From Streptomyces sp. CNH099 (lineage in GTDB: Bacteria; Actinomycetota; Actinomycetes; Streptomycetales; Streptomycetaceae), in the NCBI GenBank assembly GCA_000514715.1, contig AZWL01000009.1:186-64185 (forward strand): 64,000 nucleotides of DNA, read 5' to 3'. A program made the position numbers and the translations under genes. The notes below the pieces were generated by a model that saw only the letters and a program-made list of their open reading frames with translations, ran no database searches and was not told the origin of the DNA. Positions 8,204-17,925 of this stretch are shown piece by piece. The stretch's first letter is position 1. Every line of letters begins with the position of its first letter.

Positions 8204-11200
8204 ATGACCACGCCCCTGTACCGCCCGGTCCCCGCCCAGGTCGACCTGCCCGCCCTCGAACACGCCGTGCTCGACTTCTGGCGCGAGCAGAAGATCTTCG
8301 CCCGCTCCCTGGAGCAGTCCGAGGGCCGGCCCGAGTGGGTCTTCTACGAGGGCCCGCCCACCGCCAACGGGATGCCGGGCGCGCACCACATCGAGGCCCG
8401 CGTCTTCAAGGACGTCTTCCCGCGCTTCCGCACCATGCGCGGCTACCACGTGGGCCGCAAGGCCGGCTGGGACTGCCACGGGCTGCCGGTGGAGCTGGCG
8501 GTGGAGAAGGAGCTGGGCTTCAACGGCAAGCAGGACATCGAGGCGTACGGCATCGCCGAGTTCAACGACAGGTGCCGCGCCTCGGTCCAGCGGCACACGG
8601 ACGCCTTCGCCGCGCTGACCGAGCGCATGGGCTACTGGGTCGACCTGGACGACGCGTACTGGACGATGAACTCCGAGTACGTGGAGTCCGTCTGGTGGTC
8701 GCTGAAGCAGATCCACGACAAGGGCCTGCTCGTCGAGGACTACCGCGTCTCCCCCTGGTGTCCGCGCTGCGGCACCGGCCTGTCCGACCACGAGCTGGCC
8801 CAGGGGTACGAGACCGTCGTCGACCCCTCGGTCTACGTCCGCCTCCCCCTCACCTCCGGCCCGCTGGCCGGCGAGGCGGCGCTGCTGGTGTGGACGACGA
8901 CCCCGTGGACCCTCGTGTCCAACACGGCGGTCGCCGCCCACCCCGACGTCACGTACGTCGTGGCCACCGACGGCGAGGAGCGGCTGGTCGTCGCCGAGCC
9001 GCTGCTGGAGAGGGTGCTCGGCGAGGGCTGGGAGCCGACGGGGCGGACGTTCACCGGGCGGGAGCTGGAGCGCTGGACGTACCGCCGCCCGTTCGACCTC
9101 GTGCAGATCGAGGGCGCGCACTTCGTCGTCAACGCCGACTACGTCACCACCGAGGACGGCACCGGCCTGGTGCACCAGTCGCCCGCGTTCGGCGAGGACG
9201 ACATGCGGACCTGCAAGTCGTACGGCCTGCCCGTGGTCAACCCCGTCCGCCCCGACGGCACCTTCGAGGCGGACCTGCCCCTGGTCGGCGGCCAGTTCTT
9301 CAAGAAGGCGGACGAGGCGCTGGTCGCCGATCTCCAGGCGCGCGGGCTGATGTTCCGGCACGAGCCGTACGAGCACAGCTACCCGCACTGCTGGCGCTGC
9401 CACACCGCGCTGCTCTACTACGCGCAGCCGTCCTGGTACATCCGCACCACCGCGGTCAAGGACGCCCTGCTGCGCGAGAACGAGCGCACGAACTGGCACC
9501 CGGACTCCGTCAAGCACGGACGCTACGGCGACTGGCTGAACAACAACATCGACTGGGCCCTGTCCCGCAACCGCTACTGGGGCACCCCGCTGCCCATCTG
9601 GCGCTGCGCCGAGGACCACCTCACGTGCGTCGGCTCGCTGGCCGAGCTGAGCGAGCTGACCGGCACCGACCAGTCCGGCCTCGACCCCCACCGCCCGTAC
9701 GTCGACGAGGTCGACTTCCCCTGCCCCGCCGACGGCTGCACGCTGCGGGCGCAGCGGGTGCCGGAGGTCATCGACGCCTGGTACGACTCCGGCTCGATGC
9801 CCTTCGCCCAGTGGGGGTACCCGTACCGGAACAAGGACGTCTTCGAGGCCCGCTACCCCGCGCAGTTCATCTGCGAGGCCATCGACCAGACCCGCGGCTG
9901 GTTCTACACGCTCATGGCCGTCGGCACGCTGGTGTTCGACGAGTCCAGTTACGAGAACGTGGTCTGCCTCGGGCACATCCTCGCCGAGGACGGCCGCAAG
10001 ATGTCCAAGCACCTGGGCAACACCCTGGAGCCCATCCCGCTGATGGACCGGCACGGCGCCGACGCGGTGCGCTGGTTCATGGCCGCCGGCGGCTCGCCCT
10101 GGGCGGCCCGGCGGGTCGGCCACGGCACGATCCAGGAGGTCGTGCGCAAGACCCTCCTGACGTACTGGAACACGGTGTCCTTCCAGGCGCTCTACGCCCG
10201 CACCGCCGGCTGGGCGCCCACCGCGGCCGACCCGGCGCCCGCGGACCGGCCGCTGCTGGACCGCTGGCTGCTCGGCGAGCTGGCCGAGCTGACCACCCGG
10301 GTGACCGAGGCCCTCGACGGCTACGACACCCAGCGCGCCGGCAAGCTGCTGTCCGCGTTCGTCGACGACCTGTCGAACTGGTACGTGCGCCGCTCCCGGC
10401 GGCGCTTCTGGCAGGGCGACGCGGCGGCGCTGCGCACCCTGCACGACGTGCTGGAGACGGTGACGCGGCTGCTGGCCCCGGTGGTGCCGTTCGTCACCGA
10501 GCGGGTCTGGCAGGACCTCGTGGTGCCCGTCGTGCCGGACGCCCCGGCCTCGGTGCACCTGTCGGCGTGGCCGGAGCCGGCCGGCCCGGGCGCCGTGGCG
10601 TTCGACCCGGAGCTGTCGCGGCAGATGCAGCTCGTACGGCGCCTGGTGGAGCTGGGCCGGGCGTCGCGGGCGGAATCCGGGGTGAAGACCCGGCAGCCGC
10701 TCTCGCGGGCGCTGGTGGCCGCGGCGGGCTTCGAGTCGCTGCCCGGGGAGCTGCGCGCGCAGATCGCCGAGGAGCTGAACGTGACCGCGCTCGCGGCCCT
10801 GGCTGAGGCTGCCGGCGGCGGGGCCGGCGGCGCGGGCGCCGATTCGCTGGTGGACACCACCGCGAAGGCCAACTTCCGGGCGCTGGGCAAGCGGTTCGGC
10901 AAGCGGGTGCAGGACGTGGCCAGGGCCGTCGCCGCGGCGGACGCGGCGGCGCTGTCGGCCGCGCTGCGGGACGGCGGCACCGCGACGGTGGACGTCGACG
11001 GTGAGACGGTGACGCTCTCCCCGGACGAGGTGATCATCACGGAGACCCCGCGGGAGGGCTGGTCGGTGGCGTCCGACTCGGGCGCGACCGTGGCGCTGGA
11101 CCTGGAGATCACGCCGGAGCTGCGCCGCGCGGGCCTGGCCCGGGACGTGATCCGGCTGGTCCAGGAGGCGCGGAAGAACTCCGGCCTCGACGTCGCGGAC

Positions 11201-11407
11201 CGCATCCGGCTGCGCTGGTCGACGGCCGACCCGGAGGTCCGGCAGGCGCTCACGGACCACGCCGGGCTGATCGCGGAGGAGGTCCTGGCGACGGACTTCG
11301 CGGCGGGTGACGCGGACGCGGCAGAGGCGGCGGACGGGGCGGCGGGCTACGGCGAGCCGTTCACGGACGAGCCGCTGTCCCTGACGTTCCGGCTCGCCCG
11401 GGTCTGA
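8204..11407 (+). CDS. ileS: Isoleucyl-tRNA synthetase, type 2 (eukaryote-like), with a GXHH signature
   Basis: 1067 residues; attaches isoleucine to tRNA-Ile. The ATG at 8204 follows GGAGGA, which is part of the T-box switch. The class I signature that normally reads HxGH is G59-A-H-H62 here (GMPGAHHIEAR), and the second signature is K599MSKH. An editing (CP1) domain occupies about residues 200-430, and the anticodon-binding and C-terminal domains follow. The long form, with WDCHGLPVE and this C-terminus, belongs to the IleRS2 group, known for low mupirocin sensitivity. The GXHH swap is discussed under findings. Confidence 0.95.
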   Translation: MTTPLYRPVPAQVDLPALEHAVLDFWREQKIFARSLEQSEGRPEWVFYEGPPTANGMPGAHHIEARVFKDVFPRFRTMRGYHVGRKAGWDCHGLPVELAVEKELGFNGKQDIEAYGIAEFNDRCRASVQRHTDAFAALTERMGYWVDLDDAYWTMNSEYVESVWWSLKQIHDKGLLVEDYRVSPWCPRCGTGLSDHELAQGYETVVDPSVYVRLPLTSGPLAGEAALLVWTTTPWTLVSNTAVAAHPDVTYVVATDGEERLVVAEPLLERVLGEGWEPTGRTFTGRELERWTYRRPFDLVQIEGAHFVVNADYVTTEDGTGLVHQSPAFGEDDMRTCKSYGLPVVNPVRPDGTFEADLPLVGGQFFKKADEALVADLQARGLMFRHEPYEHSYPHCWRCHTALLYYAQPSWYIRTTAVKDALLRENERTNWHPDSVKHGRYGDWLNNNIDWALSRNRYWGTPLPIWRCAEDHLTCVGSLAELSELTGTDQSGLDPHRPYVDEVDFPCPADGCTLRAQRVPEVIDAWYDSGSMPFAQWGYPYRNKDVFEARYPAQFICEAIDQTRGWFYTLMAVGTLVFDESSYENVVCLGHILAEDGRKMSKHLGNTLEPIPLMDRHGADAVRWFMAAGGSPWAARRVGHGTIQEVVRKTLLTYWNTVSFQALYARTAGWAPTAADPAPADRPLLDRWLLGELAELTTRVTEALDGYDTQRAGKLLSAFVDDLSNWYVRRSRRRFWQGDAAALRTLHDVLETVTRLLAPVVPFVTERVWQDLVVPVVPDAPASVHLSAWPEPAGPGAVAFDPELSRQMQLVRRLVELGRASRAESGVKTRQPLSRALVAAAGFESLPGELRAQIAEELNVTALAALAEAAGGGAGGAGADSLVDTTAKANFRALGKRFGKRVQDVARAVAAADAAALSAALRDGGTATVDVDGETVTLSPDEVIITETPREGWSVASDSGATVALDLEITPELRRAGLARDVIRLVQEARKNSGLDVADRIRLRWSTADPEVRQALTDHAGLIAEEVLATDFAAGDADAAEAADGAAGYGEPFTDEPLSLTFRLARV

Positions 11408-11426
11408 CCCGCCCGCACCGGCGGCT

Positions 11427-11457
11427 GTACGGTGCCGGGCCGGGCCCGGCACCGTAC
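11427..11457 (+). terminator. Hairpin after ileS
   Basis: A 14-bp perfect inverted repeat (GTACGGTGCCGGGC with a three-base loop) starts 20 bp after the ileS stop. There is no U-tract, as is common for actinobacterial terminators. Confidence 0.65.
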
Positions 11458-11514
11458 GCGATCCGCCGCACTCTCCGGCAGAAGCCTCCGTACGCCCGGG
11501 ACGGGCACGCAGAA

Positions 11515-11556
11515 AGGGCCGGGCCCCGCGGCGAGCGTTCCGCGGGACCCGGCCCT
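11515..11556. terminator. Bidirectional hairpin between ileS and divIVA
   Basis: AGGGCCGGG...CCCGGCCCT with an inner CCGCGG/CCGCGG pairing forms a strong stem of about 15 bp around a loop of GCGAGCGTT type. It lies 32 bp beyond the divIVA stop and is flanked by AAA on the ileS side, so it could serve both converging genes. Confidence 0.65.
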
Positions 11557-11587
11557 CTGCGATATGCCGACGACCGTCAGGCCGTGT

Positions 11588-12838
11588 TCAGTTGTCGTCC
11601 TCGTCGATGAGGAAGCCGCGCATCGGCGACGGCGGCTGCTGCATCGGCCCGCCCTGCGGGCGCACCGGCGCCATGGGCTGCGTCATCGCCGGGGACATCT
11701 GCTGCTGGCCGCCGTACGACGGGCCGCCGGCGGGCTGCTGCCCGCGGGACGGCATGCCGCCGCCCTGCTGACCGCCCATCGAGCCGCCCCCCATGCTCGG
11801 CGGGCCGCTCATGGCGCCGGCACCGGCCGGGGCCATCGACGGCGCCGGGGCGGGAGCCGACGCGGCGGGCAGCGAGGCCGCCGCCGGGGTACGGGGCGGG
11901 GCGAGCGAGTCGTCCGCCTGGTTCTCCAGCTGGCGCAGCTGCGACTCCAGGTACGACTTCAGCCGGGTGCGGTACTCGCGCTCGAAGCCGCGCAGGTCCT
12001 CGACCTTGCGCTCCAGCGTGGCGCGCGCGGACTCCAGCGAGCCCATCGCCACGCGGTGCTTCTCCTGCGCGTCCCGCTCCAGCGCGTCGGCCTTGGCGCG
12101 CGCGTCGCGCTCCAGGCCCTCGGCGCGGCTGCGGGCCTCGCCGACGATCTTGTTGGCCTCGGCACGGGCCTCCGCGATCGCCTGGTCGGCGGTCTGCTGC
12201 GCCAGCGAGAGCACCCGGGCGGCGCTGTCACCGCCGGGCCCGCCCTGCTGGGGACCGGGGCCGCCCTGCTGCGGGCCGGGACCGCCGTGCTGCGGCGGGC
12301 CGCCGACGTGCTGCTGCTGCTGGGGCGGGCCGCCGTGCTGCTGCTGGGGCGGGCCGCCGTGCGGGGCGTGCTGGGGACCGCCGGGGCCGCCCGGGCCGCC
12401 GGGACCCATCGGGCCGTGGCCGTGCGGACCGTGACCGGGGCCGCCGGGACCACCCGGACCGCCGGGGCCCATGCCGCCGGGACCTGCGGGCAGCTGGGGT
12501 GCGCCGGAAGGCAGCTGGGGCGGGCCGCCCTGCGGCGGGCCCATCTGCTGCGGCGGCACCGGCTGCGGGCCCGATATGGCGGCGGGCACCGGCCCGCCGT
12601 GTCCGGGCGGGCCGGGCCGGTCCTGCGGCTCGGGGCCCTTGCGCATCCCCTGGTTCTGCGCCGCGGCCCGGGTTGCGGCGGCCAGCTTGGCCCGCAGGTC
12701 CTCGTTCTCGCGGAGCAGCCGGGTCAGTTCGGCCTCGACCTCGTCGAGGAAGGCGTCGACTTCGTCCTCGTCGTAGCCCTCTCGGAGTCGGACGGTCGTG
12801 AACTGCTTGTTCCGCACGTCCTCGGGGGTCAGCGGCAT
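11588..12838 (-). CDS. divIVA: DivIVA polar growth and cell-division protein
   Basis: 416 residues. The N-terminal membrane-binding domain (LTPEDVRNKQF, residues 3-13, then a coiled coil to about 70) is followed by a Gly/Pro/Gln/His-rich segment (about 85-210), a second long coiled coil (about 215-300) and a Pro/Gly/Met-rich C-terminal tail ending in FLIDEDDN. This layout is that of streptomycete DivIVA, which marks hyphal tips and recruits the polar cell-wall machinery. It is the last gene of the dcw run and is preceded by the YggT-family gene 64 bp upstream. Confidence 0.95.
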   Translation of the reverse strand: MPLTPEDVRNKQFTTVRLREGYDEDEVDAFLDEVEAELTRLLRENEDLRAKLAAATRAAAQNQGMRKGPEPQDRPGPPGHGGPVPAAISGPQPVPPQQMGPPQGGPPQLPSGAPQLPAGPGGMGPGGPGGPGGPGHGPHGHGPMGPGGPGGPGGPQHAPHGGPPQQQHGGPPQQQQHVGGPPQHGGPGPQQGGPGPQQGGPGGDSAARVLSLAQQTADQAIAEARAEANKIVGEARSRAEGLERDARAKADALERDAQEKHRVAMGSLESARATLERKVEDLRGFEREYRTRLKSYLESQLRQLENQADDSLAPPRTPAAASLPAASAPAPAPSMAPAGAGAMSGPPSMGGGSMGGQQGGGMPSRGQQPAGGPSYGGQQQMSPAMTQPMAPVRPQGGPMQQPPSPMRGFLIDEDDN

Positions 12839-12902
12839 TTCTTCACCTCAACGTAGTCATCGGCGACATCGGCATATCGACAGTCTTCGTCCCGCTTCAC
12901 CA

Positions 12903-13190
12903 TCACCTCGCACTGCCCACCACGGTGAGCAGGATGTAGACGATGATCATCAGGACGAAGAAGGACAGGTCCAGCGCCACGCCCCCTAGACGCAGCGGCG
13001 GAATGAACCGCCGCAGGAGCTTGAGTGGTGGATCCGTGACCGTGTAGGCGCCCTCAAGCAGCACCACCATGGGTTTGCCCGGCTCCCAGGAGCGGGCGAA
13101 CATGAACACGTAGTCCATGATCAACCGGAAGATCAACACGATCAGGAAAACGAACAGCGCGATGTAGATCACTTGAAGCGCGACGTCCAT
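12903..13190 (-). CDS. sepG: YggT-family membrane protein (SepG/YlmG)
   Basis: 95 residues with two membrane segments (about 3-27 and 70-92) and the conserved TDPPLKLLRRFIPP loop between them, typical of YlmG/YggT. In Streptomyces the protein at this locus (SepG) helps anchor SsgB at future septa and affects nucleoid shape. It sits between sepF (63 bp upstream) and divIVA, the standard order. Confidence 0.9.
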   Translation of the reverse strand: MDVALQVIYIALFVFLIVLIFRLIMDYVFMFARSWEPGKPMVVLLEGAYTVTDPPLKLLRRFIPPLRLGGVALDLSFFVLMIIVYILLTVVGSAR

Positions 13191-13253
13191 CTCGCTGTGG
13201 TCCTCTCCCCTTCGCGTTCCGGCCCCACGGCCGCTCGCACAGTGTTGCTTGGC

Positions 13254-13889
13254 TCAGCTTTGGTTGAAGAACCCGCCCTCTGCGATGCGGGCCTTGTCCT
13301 CCGCTGTTACGTCGACGTTAGCAGGCGACAACAGGAACACCTTCTGAGTCACTCGCTCGATGCTGCCGTGCAGACCGAAGACGAGTCCAGCCGCAAAGTC
13401 GACAAGTCGCTTCGCGTCCGTGTCGTCCATCTCGGTCAAGTTCATGATCACCGGCGTGCCCTCGCGGAAGTGTTCCCCGATGGTACGCGCCTCGTTGTAC
13501 GTGCGCGGGTGGAGCGTCGTGATCCGGTAAGGCTCCCGTTCGGACACGACCTTGGGCATGATCACCGGCGCACTCTTCTCCAGGCTGGGGCGGTCAGGTG
13601 TGATGGAAGACACGGGAGCGATTCGCCCCGAACGCCCCGATTCGGGCAGCAGTCCGGCCGAACGCCCCGCGGGCTCCCGGTCCATGGGCCGCTCCCGCTG
13701 CGCCGGCGGCTGGGCGATCGCCCGGGGCGCCTCCTCCTGCTGCGGCGGCTGCGGGGCCTGGTGGCGGTGACGCCGCTCGGGCTCGGGCTCCGGCTCGAAC
13801 TCGTCGTCGGGGTCGTACCCCGGACCGTCGTACCCATCGTCCTCCACGAGGCCGAGGTAGACCGCCATCTTGCGCATTGCGCCGGCCAT
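13254..13889 (-). CDS. sepF: SepF, FtsZ membrane anchor
   Basis: 211 residues. The N-terminal [18 protein letters not shown] is the amphipathic membrane-binding helix, followed by an acidic and Pro/Gln-rich linker (about 20-105) and the SepF core ([18 protein letters not shown] to the C-terminus) with the G-containing dimer interface near [13 protein letters not shown]. It tethers FtsZ filaments to the membrane. The ATG at 13889 follows GGAGGG at about 10 nt. The 123 bp upstream, before yggS, may contain its own promoter, but no box stands out. Confidence 0.93.
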   Translation of the reverse strand: MAGAMRKMAVYLGLVEDDGYDGPGYDPDDEFEPEPEPERRHRHQAPQPPQQEEAPRAIAQPPAQRERPMDREPAGRSAGLLPESGRSGRIAPVSSITPDRPSLEKSAPVIMPKVVSEREPYRITTLHPRTYNEARTIGEHFREGTPVIMNLTEMDDTDAKRLVDFAAGLVFGLHGSIERVTQKVFLLSPANVDVTAEDKARIAEGGFFNQS

Positions 13890-14012
13890 GCTCTACGCCC
13901 TCCGCTCTGCGGTGGATCGGGTCCGTCGGGAGTGACGTGATCCACGCTGCCCTGCCTGAATTGACCGGGAATGAAGCTTATTTTCTGCTGTCGTCCGACT
14001 CGTTTGGCGACG

Positions 14013-14825
14013 TTACCGGAGCTGAGGCCGGACTCCGAGTACCGCGGTGCCGACGCGTACGTGTGTCGCTCCTGCGGCAATTGCCTCCTCAAGGTCGCCG
14101 CTCATCCCTGCCGAGACCATGGTTGCAGCCGGATGCGCGGCGCGCAGGCGGGATGAGATTTCCATCAGCCGCTCGAACGCCGCCCGTTGCCGTCCCGCGT
14201 ACGCGCCGGCCAGCGGCGCGACCGTCATCACACCGCACAGCCGCAGCCCTTGGGCCGCCGCCACCGCGTCCGCGAGCGCCGGCACGTCACCGGGCGCGAC
14301 GCCGCCGCGGTCCGCCGTCGCACCGCCGCCGGAATCCTCGCCGGACGCCGCCTCCCCGCCGGGTTCCCGGTCGAGCGCGACCTGCAGCAGGCAGCCCAGC
14401 TCGCGCCCCTCGCGCCCGGCCGCGGCGGCGAGCGCGGCGACCAGCCGGGGACGGTCCACGGAGTGCACGTAGTCCGCGTAGCGGGCCACGGAACGGGCCT
14501 TGTTGGTCTGCAACTGGCCGACGAAGTGCCACGTGAGCGGCGCGTCCGCCCCCTGCTGCGCGCACCGGGCGGCCTTGCCCGCGGCCTCCTGGTCGCGGTT
14601 CTCGGCCACGTGCCGTACACCCAGGTCGGCCAGGAGCAGCACGTCGCTCGCGGGATAGGTCTTCGTCACGACGACGAGCGTGACCTCCTGGCGCTTGCGC
14701 CCCGCCGCCGCGCAGGCACCGGCGATACGCTCCTCCACAGCCGCCAGGTTCGCCGCCAGTTCCTCCCGGCGCTCCCGGTCCACCGCTTCCGGCACCCCGC
14801 TGTCCCCCGTGCTCCCGTCCATCAT
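14013..14825 (-). CDS. yggS: YggS-family PLP-binding protein (PLP homeostasis)
   Basis: About 270 residues, alanine-racemase-like TIM-barrel fold. Lys55 in VVVTKTYP is the PLP Schiff-base lysine, and the C-terminal SAGMSGDLEEAIAAGATHVRVG is the phosphate-binding signature. It contains an extra Gly/Glu-rich insertion (about residues 165-185) compared with the usual 230-240 residues. Two adjacent in-frame ATGs (14825 and 14822) overlap the yfiH stop as ATGATGA, so it is translationally coupled to yfiH. It is a usual neighbour of ftsZ and sepF. Confidence 0.9.
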   Translation of the reverse strand: MMDGSTGDSGVPEAVDRERREELAANLAAVEERIAGACAAAGRKRQEVTLVVVTKTYPASDVLLLADLGVRHVAENRDQEAAGKAARCAQQGADAPLTWHFVGQLQTNKARSVARYADYVHSVDRPRLVAALAAAAGREGRELGCLLQVALDREPGGEAASGEDSGGGATADRGGVAPGDVPALADAVAAAQGLRLCGVMTVAPLAGAYAGRQRAAFERLMEISSRLRAAHPAATMVSAGMSGDLEEAIAAGATHVRVGTAVLGVRPQLR

Positions 14826-15571
14826 TCGCCGTCCAGCCAGACGTACCCCGCGTGCCGGCCCGTGGCACCCTCGCGCCGGTACGAAAAATGGTCCCCGGAC
14901 TCCAGCGTGCACACCTCCGACACTGTGATCATTCCCACACCCAGGGACTCCAACTGCGCGGCCACGCCCGCACGGATGTCCAGTGCCGGCGTCCCCCAGC
15001 TCGTCGTCGCCCGCGCCGCCGGCACCTGCCCGGCGGCCTCCGCGCGCAGCGCCTCCGGGACCTCGTAGCAGCGCCCGCAGACGGCCGGCCCGAGGTGCGC
15101 GACGATCCGCGCCGGCGCGGCGCCCAGCCGGGCCATCGCCTCGACCGCGGCCCCGGCCACCCCGGCGACCATGCCGGGCCGCCCGGCGTGCGCGGCGCCC
15201 GCCACCCCGGCCCCGGGGTCGGCGAGGAGCAGCGGCACGCAGTCGGCGCCGCGGGCGGCGAGCGGCACCCGGCGGGCCCGGGTGACGACGGCGTCCACGG
15301 CGGGCGGGGGCGCGTCGCCCCACGGCCCGGCCACGACGGCGACATCGCGCCCGTGCACCTGGTGCATCCACACGACCCGCGCCGGCTCCACCCCGAGCGC
15401 GCGGGCGGCGCGGTCGCGGTTGGCGGCGACGGCCGCTGCACTGTCGGCGGCGGCACCGGCGCCGACGGCGCCGCCGAGGTTCAGCTCCGCGTACGGAGCG
15501 GCGCTCACGCCGCCCCACCGGTCGGTGAAGGCGAAGTGAGCGCCGCCTGTCGTGTATGTCTGCCCTATCAC
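14822..15571 (-). CDS. pgeF: YfiH/PgeF-type laccase-domain protein (peptidoglycan editing factor)
   Basis: 249 residues with the conserved metal-site motifs of the YfiH family: HQVHG, ADCVPLLL, AHAGR and CGRCYEV, and near the end CTLESGDHFSYRR. Members have been linked to removal of wrongly incorporated serine in muropeptides and to purine nucleoside cleavage. The AHAGR motif replaces the more common HAGWRG. It lies 30 bp downstream of ftsZ and overlaps yggS. Confidence 0.9.
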   Translation of the reverse strand: MIGQTYTTGGAHFAFTDRWGGVSAAPYAELNLGGAVGAGAAADSAAAVAANRDRAARALGVEPARVVWMHQVHGRDVAVVAGPWGDAPPPAVDAVVTRARRVPLAARGADCVPLLLADPGAGVAGAAHAGRPGMVAGVAGAAVEAMARLGAAPARIVAHLGPAVCGRCYEVPEALRAEAAGQVPAARATTSWGTPALDIRAGVAAQLESLGVGMITVSEVCTLESGDHFSYRREGATGRHAGYVWLDGE

Positions 15572-15601
15572 GAGCCGTACGTTACGTGATCAACCCGCCG
15601 G

Positions 15602-16822
15602 CTACTTCAGGAAGTCCGGCACGTCCAGTTCCTCGGCCTCGCTGTCCTGGTACGGCCGGGCCGCCGGCACCTGCGGCGTGGCGGCCGGCGGCGGGGGCGC
15701 CGGGGCGGGGTCCTCGGCGCCGTCGCCGGACAGGGAGCCCAGGCCGCTGAAGGCGGGGCGCTCGGGCTCCGCCGGCCGGGGCGCCGGGGCGCCGGTGTCC
15801 GCGGCCGACTCGGCCGGGGTCTCGTCCCGGCCGCTGTACGAGCCGAGGACCTTGTCCCGGTTCTTCGACGGCAGCTGGCCGCCGTCGAAGCCGGCGGCGA
15901 TGACCGTGACCCGCACCTCGTCGCCGAGGGCGTCGTCGATCACCGCACCGAAGATGATGTTCGCCTCCGGGTGGGCCGCCTCGCTGACGAGCTGGGCCGC
16001 CTCGTTGATCTCGAACAGGCCGAGGTCCGAGCCGCCGGAGATGGAGAGCAGCACGCCGCGGGCGCCGTCGATGGACGCCTCCAGCAGCGGCGAGGAGATC
16101 GCCATCTCGGCGGCGGCCACCGCGCGGTCGTCGCCGCGCGCCGAGCCGATGCCCATGAGCGCCGAACCGGCCTCCGACATCACGGACTTGACGTCCGCGA
16201 AGTCGAGGTTGATCAGGCCGGGCGTGGTGATGAGGTCGGTGATGCCCTGGACACCGGAGAGCAGCACCTGGTCCGCGGAGCGGAAGGCGTCGAGAACGCT
16301 CACCTGGCGATCGGAGATCGACAGCAGTCGGTCGTTGGGGATCACGATGAGGGTGTCCACCTCGTCGCGAAGCGCGGCGATGCCGTCCTCGGCCTGGTTG
16401 GCGCGGCGCCGGCCCTCGAAGGTGAACGGGCGGGTGACGACGCCGATGGTGAGCGCGCCCAGCGAGCGCGCGATGTTGGCCACGACGGGCGCGCCGCCGG
16501 TGCCGGTGCCGCCGCCCTCGCCGGCGGTGACGAAGACCATGTCGGCGCCCTTGAGCACCTCCTCGATCTCCTCCCGGTGGTCCTCGGCGGCCTTGCGGCC
16601 GACGTCCGGGTTGGCGCCCGCGCCGAGTCCGCGGGTCAGCTCGCGACCGACGTCGAGCTTGACGTCCGCGTCGCTCATCAGCAGTGCCTGCGCGTCGGTG
16701 TTGATCGCGATGAACTCGACGCCCTTGAGACCGACCTCGATCATCCTGTTGATGGCGTTGACGCCACCGCCGCCGATTCCGACGACCTTGATGACCGCGA
16801 GGTAGTTCTGTGGTGCTGCCAC
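15602..16822 (-). CDS. ftsZ: Cell division GTPase FtsZ
   Basis: 406 residues, the tubulin-like protein that forms Z rings for vegetative cross-walls and sporulation septa. GTP-binding motifs are visible: GIGGGGVNA (16-23) and the tubulin signature GGGTGTG (103-109). [11 protein letters not shown] is the T7 catalytic loop region. A Pro/Ala-rich linker (about 320-390) ends in the conserved tail LDVPDFLK that binds SepF and FtsW-type partners. The GTG start at 16822 is preceded by GAGG. A 241-bp leader separates it from ftsQ. Confidence 0.98.
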   Translation of the reverse strand: MAAPQNYLAVIKVVGIGGGGVNAINRMIEVGLKGVEFIAINTDAQALLMSDADVKLDVGRELTRGLGAGANPDVGRKAAEDHREEIEEVLKGADMVFVTAGEGGGTGTGGAPVVANIARSLGALTIGVVTRPFTFEGRRRANQAEDGIAALRDEVDTLIVIPNDRLLSISDRQVSVLDAFRSADQVLLSGVQGITDLITTPGLINLDFADVKSVMSEAGSALMGIGSARGDDRAVAAAEMAISSPLLEASIDGARGVLLSISGGSDLGLFEINEAAQLVSEAAHPEANIIFGAVIDDALGDEVRVTVIAAGFDGGQLPSKNRDKVLGSYSGRDETPAESAADTGAPAPRPAEPERPAFSGLGSLSGDGAEDPAPAPPPPAATPQVPAARPYQDSEAEELDVPDFLK

Positions 16823-17063
16823 GTCGAAGGCCTCTCGCCTCGAGTTACGTCTGCCGTTTGTGGGGGTCCCCGAACGCCGGTCGGACCCTAAGCGTGAAGT
16901 TTAGGGTTCCCGCAGCATCCCGTACCTGGACTCTTGGAACGAGACACTAAGTCGACAAGGCTTCCGCGTTCAATGAACACGCCGAACCTCCCGTTTTTCT
17001 TTTCACCCTATGTGATCAGGCGTTGCGGCCCCCCACGGGGGGTCTGAACTGCGCAGTTGTGCG
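16823..17063 (-). promoter_or_regulatory. ftsQ-ftsZ intergenic control region
   Basis: Contains a leader hairpin close to ftsZ (ACCCTAA 16885-16891 with TTAGGGT 16901-16907, nine-base loop). It also holds a candidate minus-strand promoter reading TTGAAC, 18 bp, TAGTGT, and a GACAC pentamer at 16943-16947, the core of the WhiA target motif. In Streptomyces this gap carries several ftsZ promoters, one developmentally controlled. The individual boxes are proposals. Confidence 0.5.
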
Positions 17064-17888
17064 TCAACTCGCCGAGGCCGCGGGAGCGCTGGGAACGCTG
17101 ACGTCGAAGTGCCGGGCATCGCGCTCCGCTTTCATGACCGCCGCAAGGGCCTTCGACTTCGCCCCGCCGCGCTCCGCGCTCCCCCACAGCACCGTCCGCC
17201 CGCCGGTCAGCTCCAGCGTGACGGAGTCATATGAACGCACCAGGATGGTACGGGTGTCACGGCGCACGCTCTCGGAGAGCGCGCCCGCGACCCGTACCGC
17301 GCTCTCGCGCAGCCGCTGCCGGCCGAAGCGCTCCAGGCTCGGCGAGTCCGCGACCCGCATCTCCGCCACGGGCACCCTCTTGGGCGGCGTGCGCACCGTG
17401 GCGAACCGCACACCGCCGTCGTCGACTTCCACGAACCTCTCCCCCTTGCGCAGCAGCACCGCGGGCCGGCGTTCGGTGACCCGCACCACGACCCGGTGCG
17501 GCCAGACGCGGTCGACCTCCACGCTGTCGATGCGCGGCAACTCCGCCGCCAGCCGCGCCTCGACCGCGTCCGTGTCGACCGTGGCCATCGGCGCGCCCGT
17601 GGAGATGCGGGCGGTGTCCAGCACCTCCTCCCGGCCGAGCACGTCCGTTCCGGACACCGTCACCCGCTCCACCCGCAGCCAGCCGGAGCCGTACAGGGCC
17701 CAGCCGGCGAACCCGCCGAGCGCGAGCACCGCGACCAGCGCGGCGACCAGCGCCCGGCGGCCCGGCAGCCGCAGCCGCCGGCCCCGGCGCCCGGCCGGCC
17801 GCCCGGCGGCGGGTGCGCCGCCGGGCGGGGCGCCCGGGCCGCGCTCCTCGCGGCCGGCCGCCGCCTGCTCGCGGACCGCTCCGGCCAT
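17064..17888 (-). CDS. ftsQ: Divisome protein FtsQ
   Basis: 274 residues. A basic, Pro/Gly-rich cytoplasmic tail (1-50), a single membrane helix (about 55-75), then a POTRA domain beginning LRVERVTVSGTDVLGREEV and the FtsQ beta domain. It links FtsL/FtsB-type proteins to the septal synthase. I chose the ATG at 17888 because GGGGG lies before it and the longer frame would run through the murG stop region. murG is 37 bp upstream. Confidence 0.92.
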   Translation of the reverse strand: MAGAVREQAAAGREERGPGAPPGGAPAAGRPAGRRGRRLRLPGRRALVAALVAVLALGGFAGWALYGSGWLRVERVTVSGTDVLGREEVLDTARISTGAPMATVDTDAVEARLAAELPRIDSVEVDRVWPHRVVVRVTERRPAVLLRKGERFVEVDDGGVRFATVRTPPKRVPVAEMRVADSPSLERFGRQRLRESAVRVAGALSESVRRDTRTILVRSYDSVTLELTGGRTVLWGSAERGGAKSKALAAVMKAERDARHFDVSVPSAPAASAS

Positions 17889-17925
17889 CCCCGTACCCCC
17901 TGCCTGGTGTGGTGAGATCGGAGAA

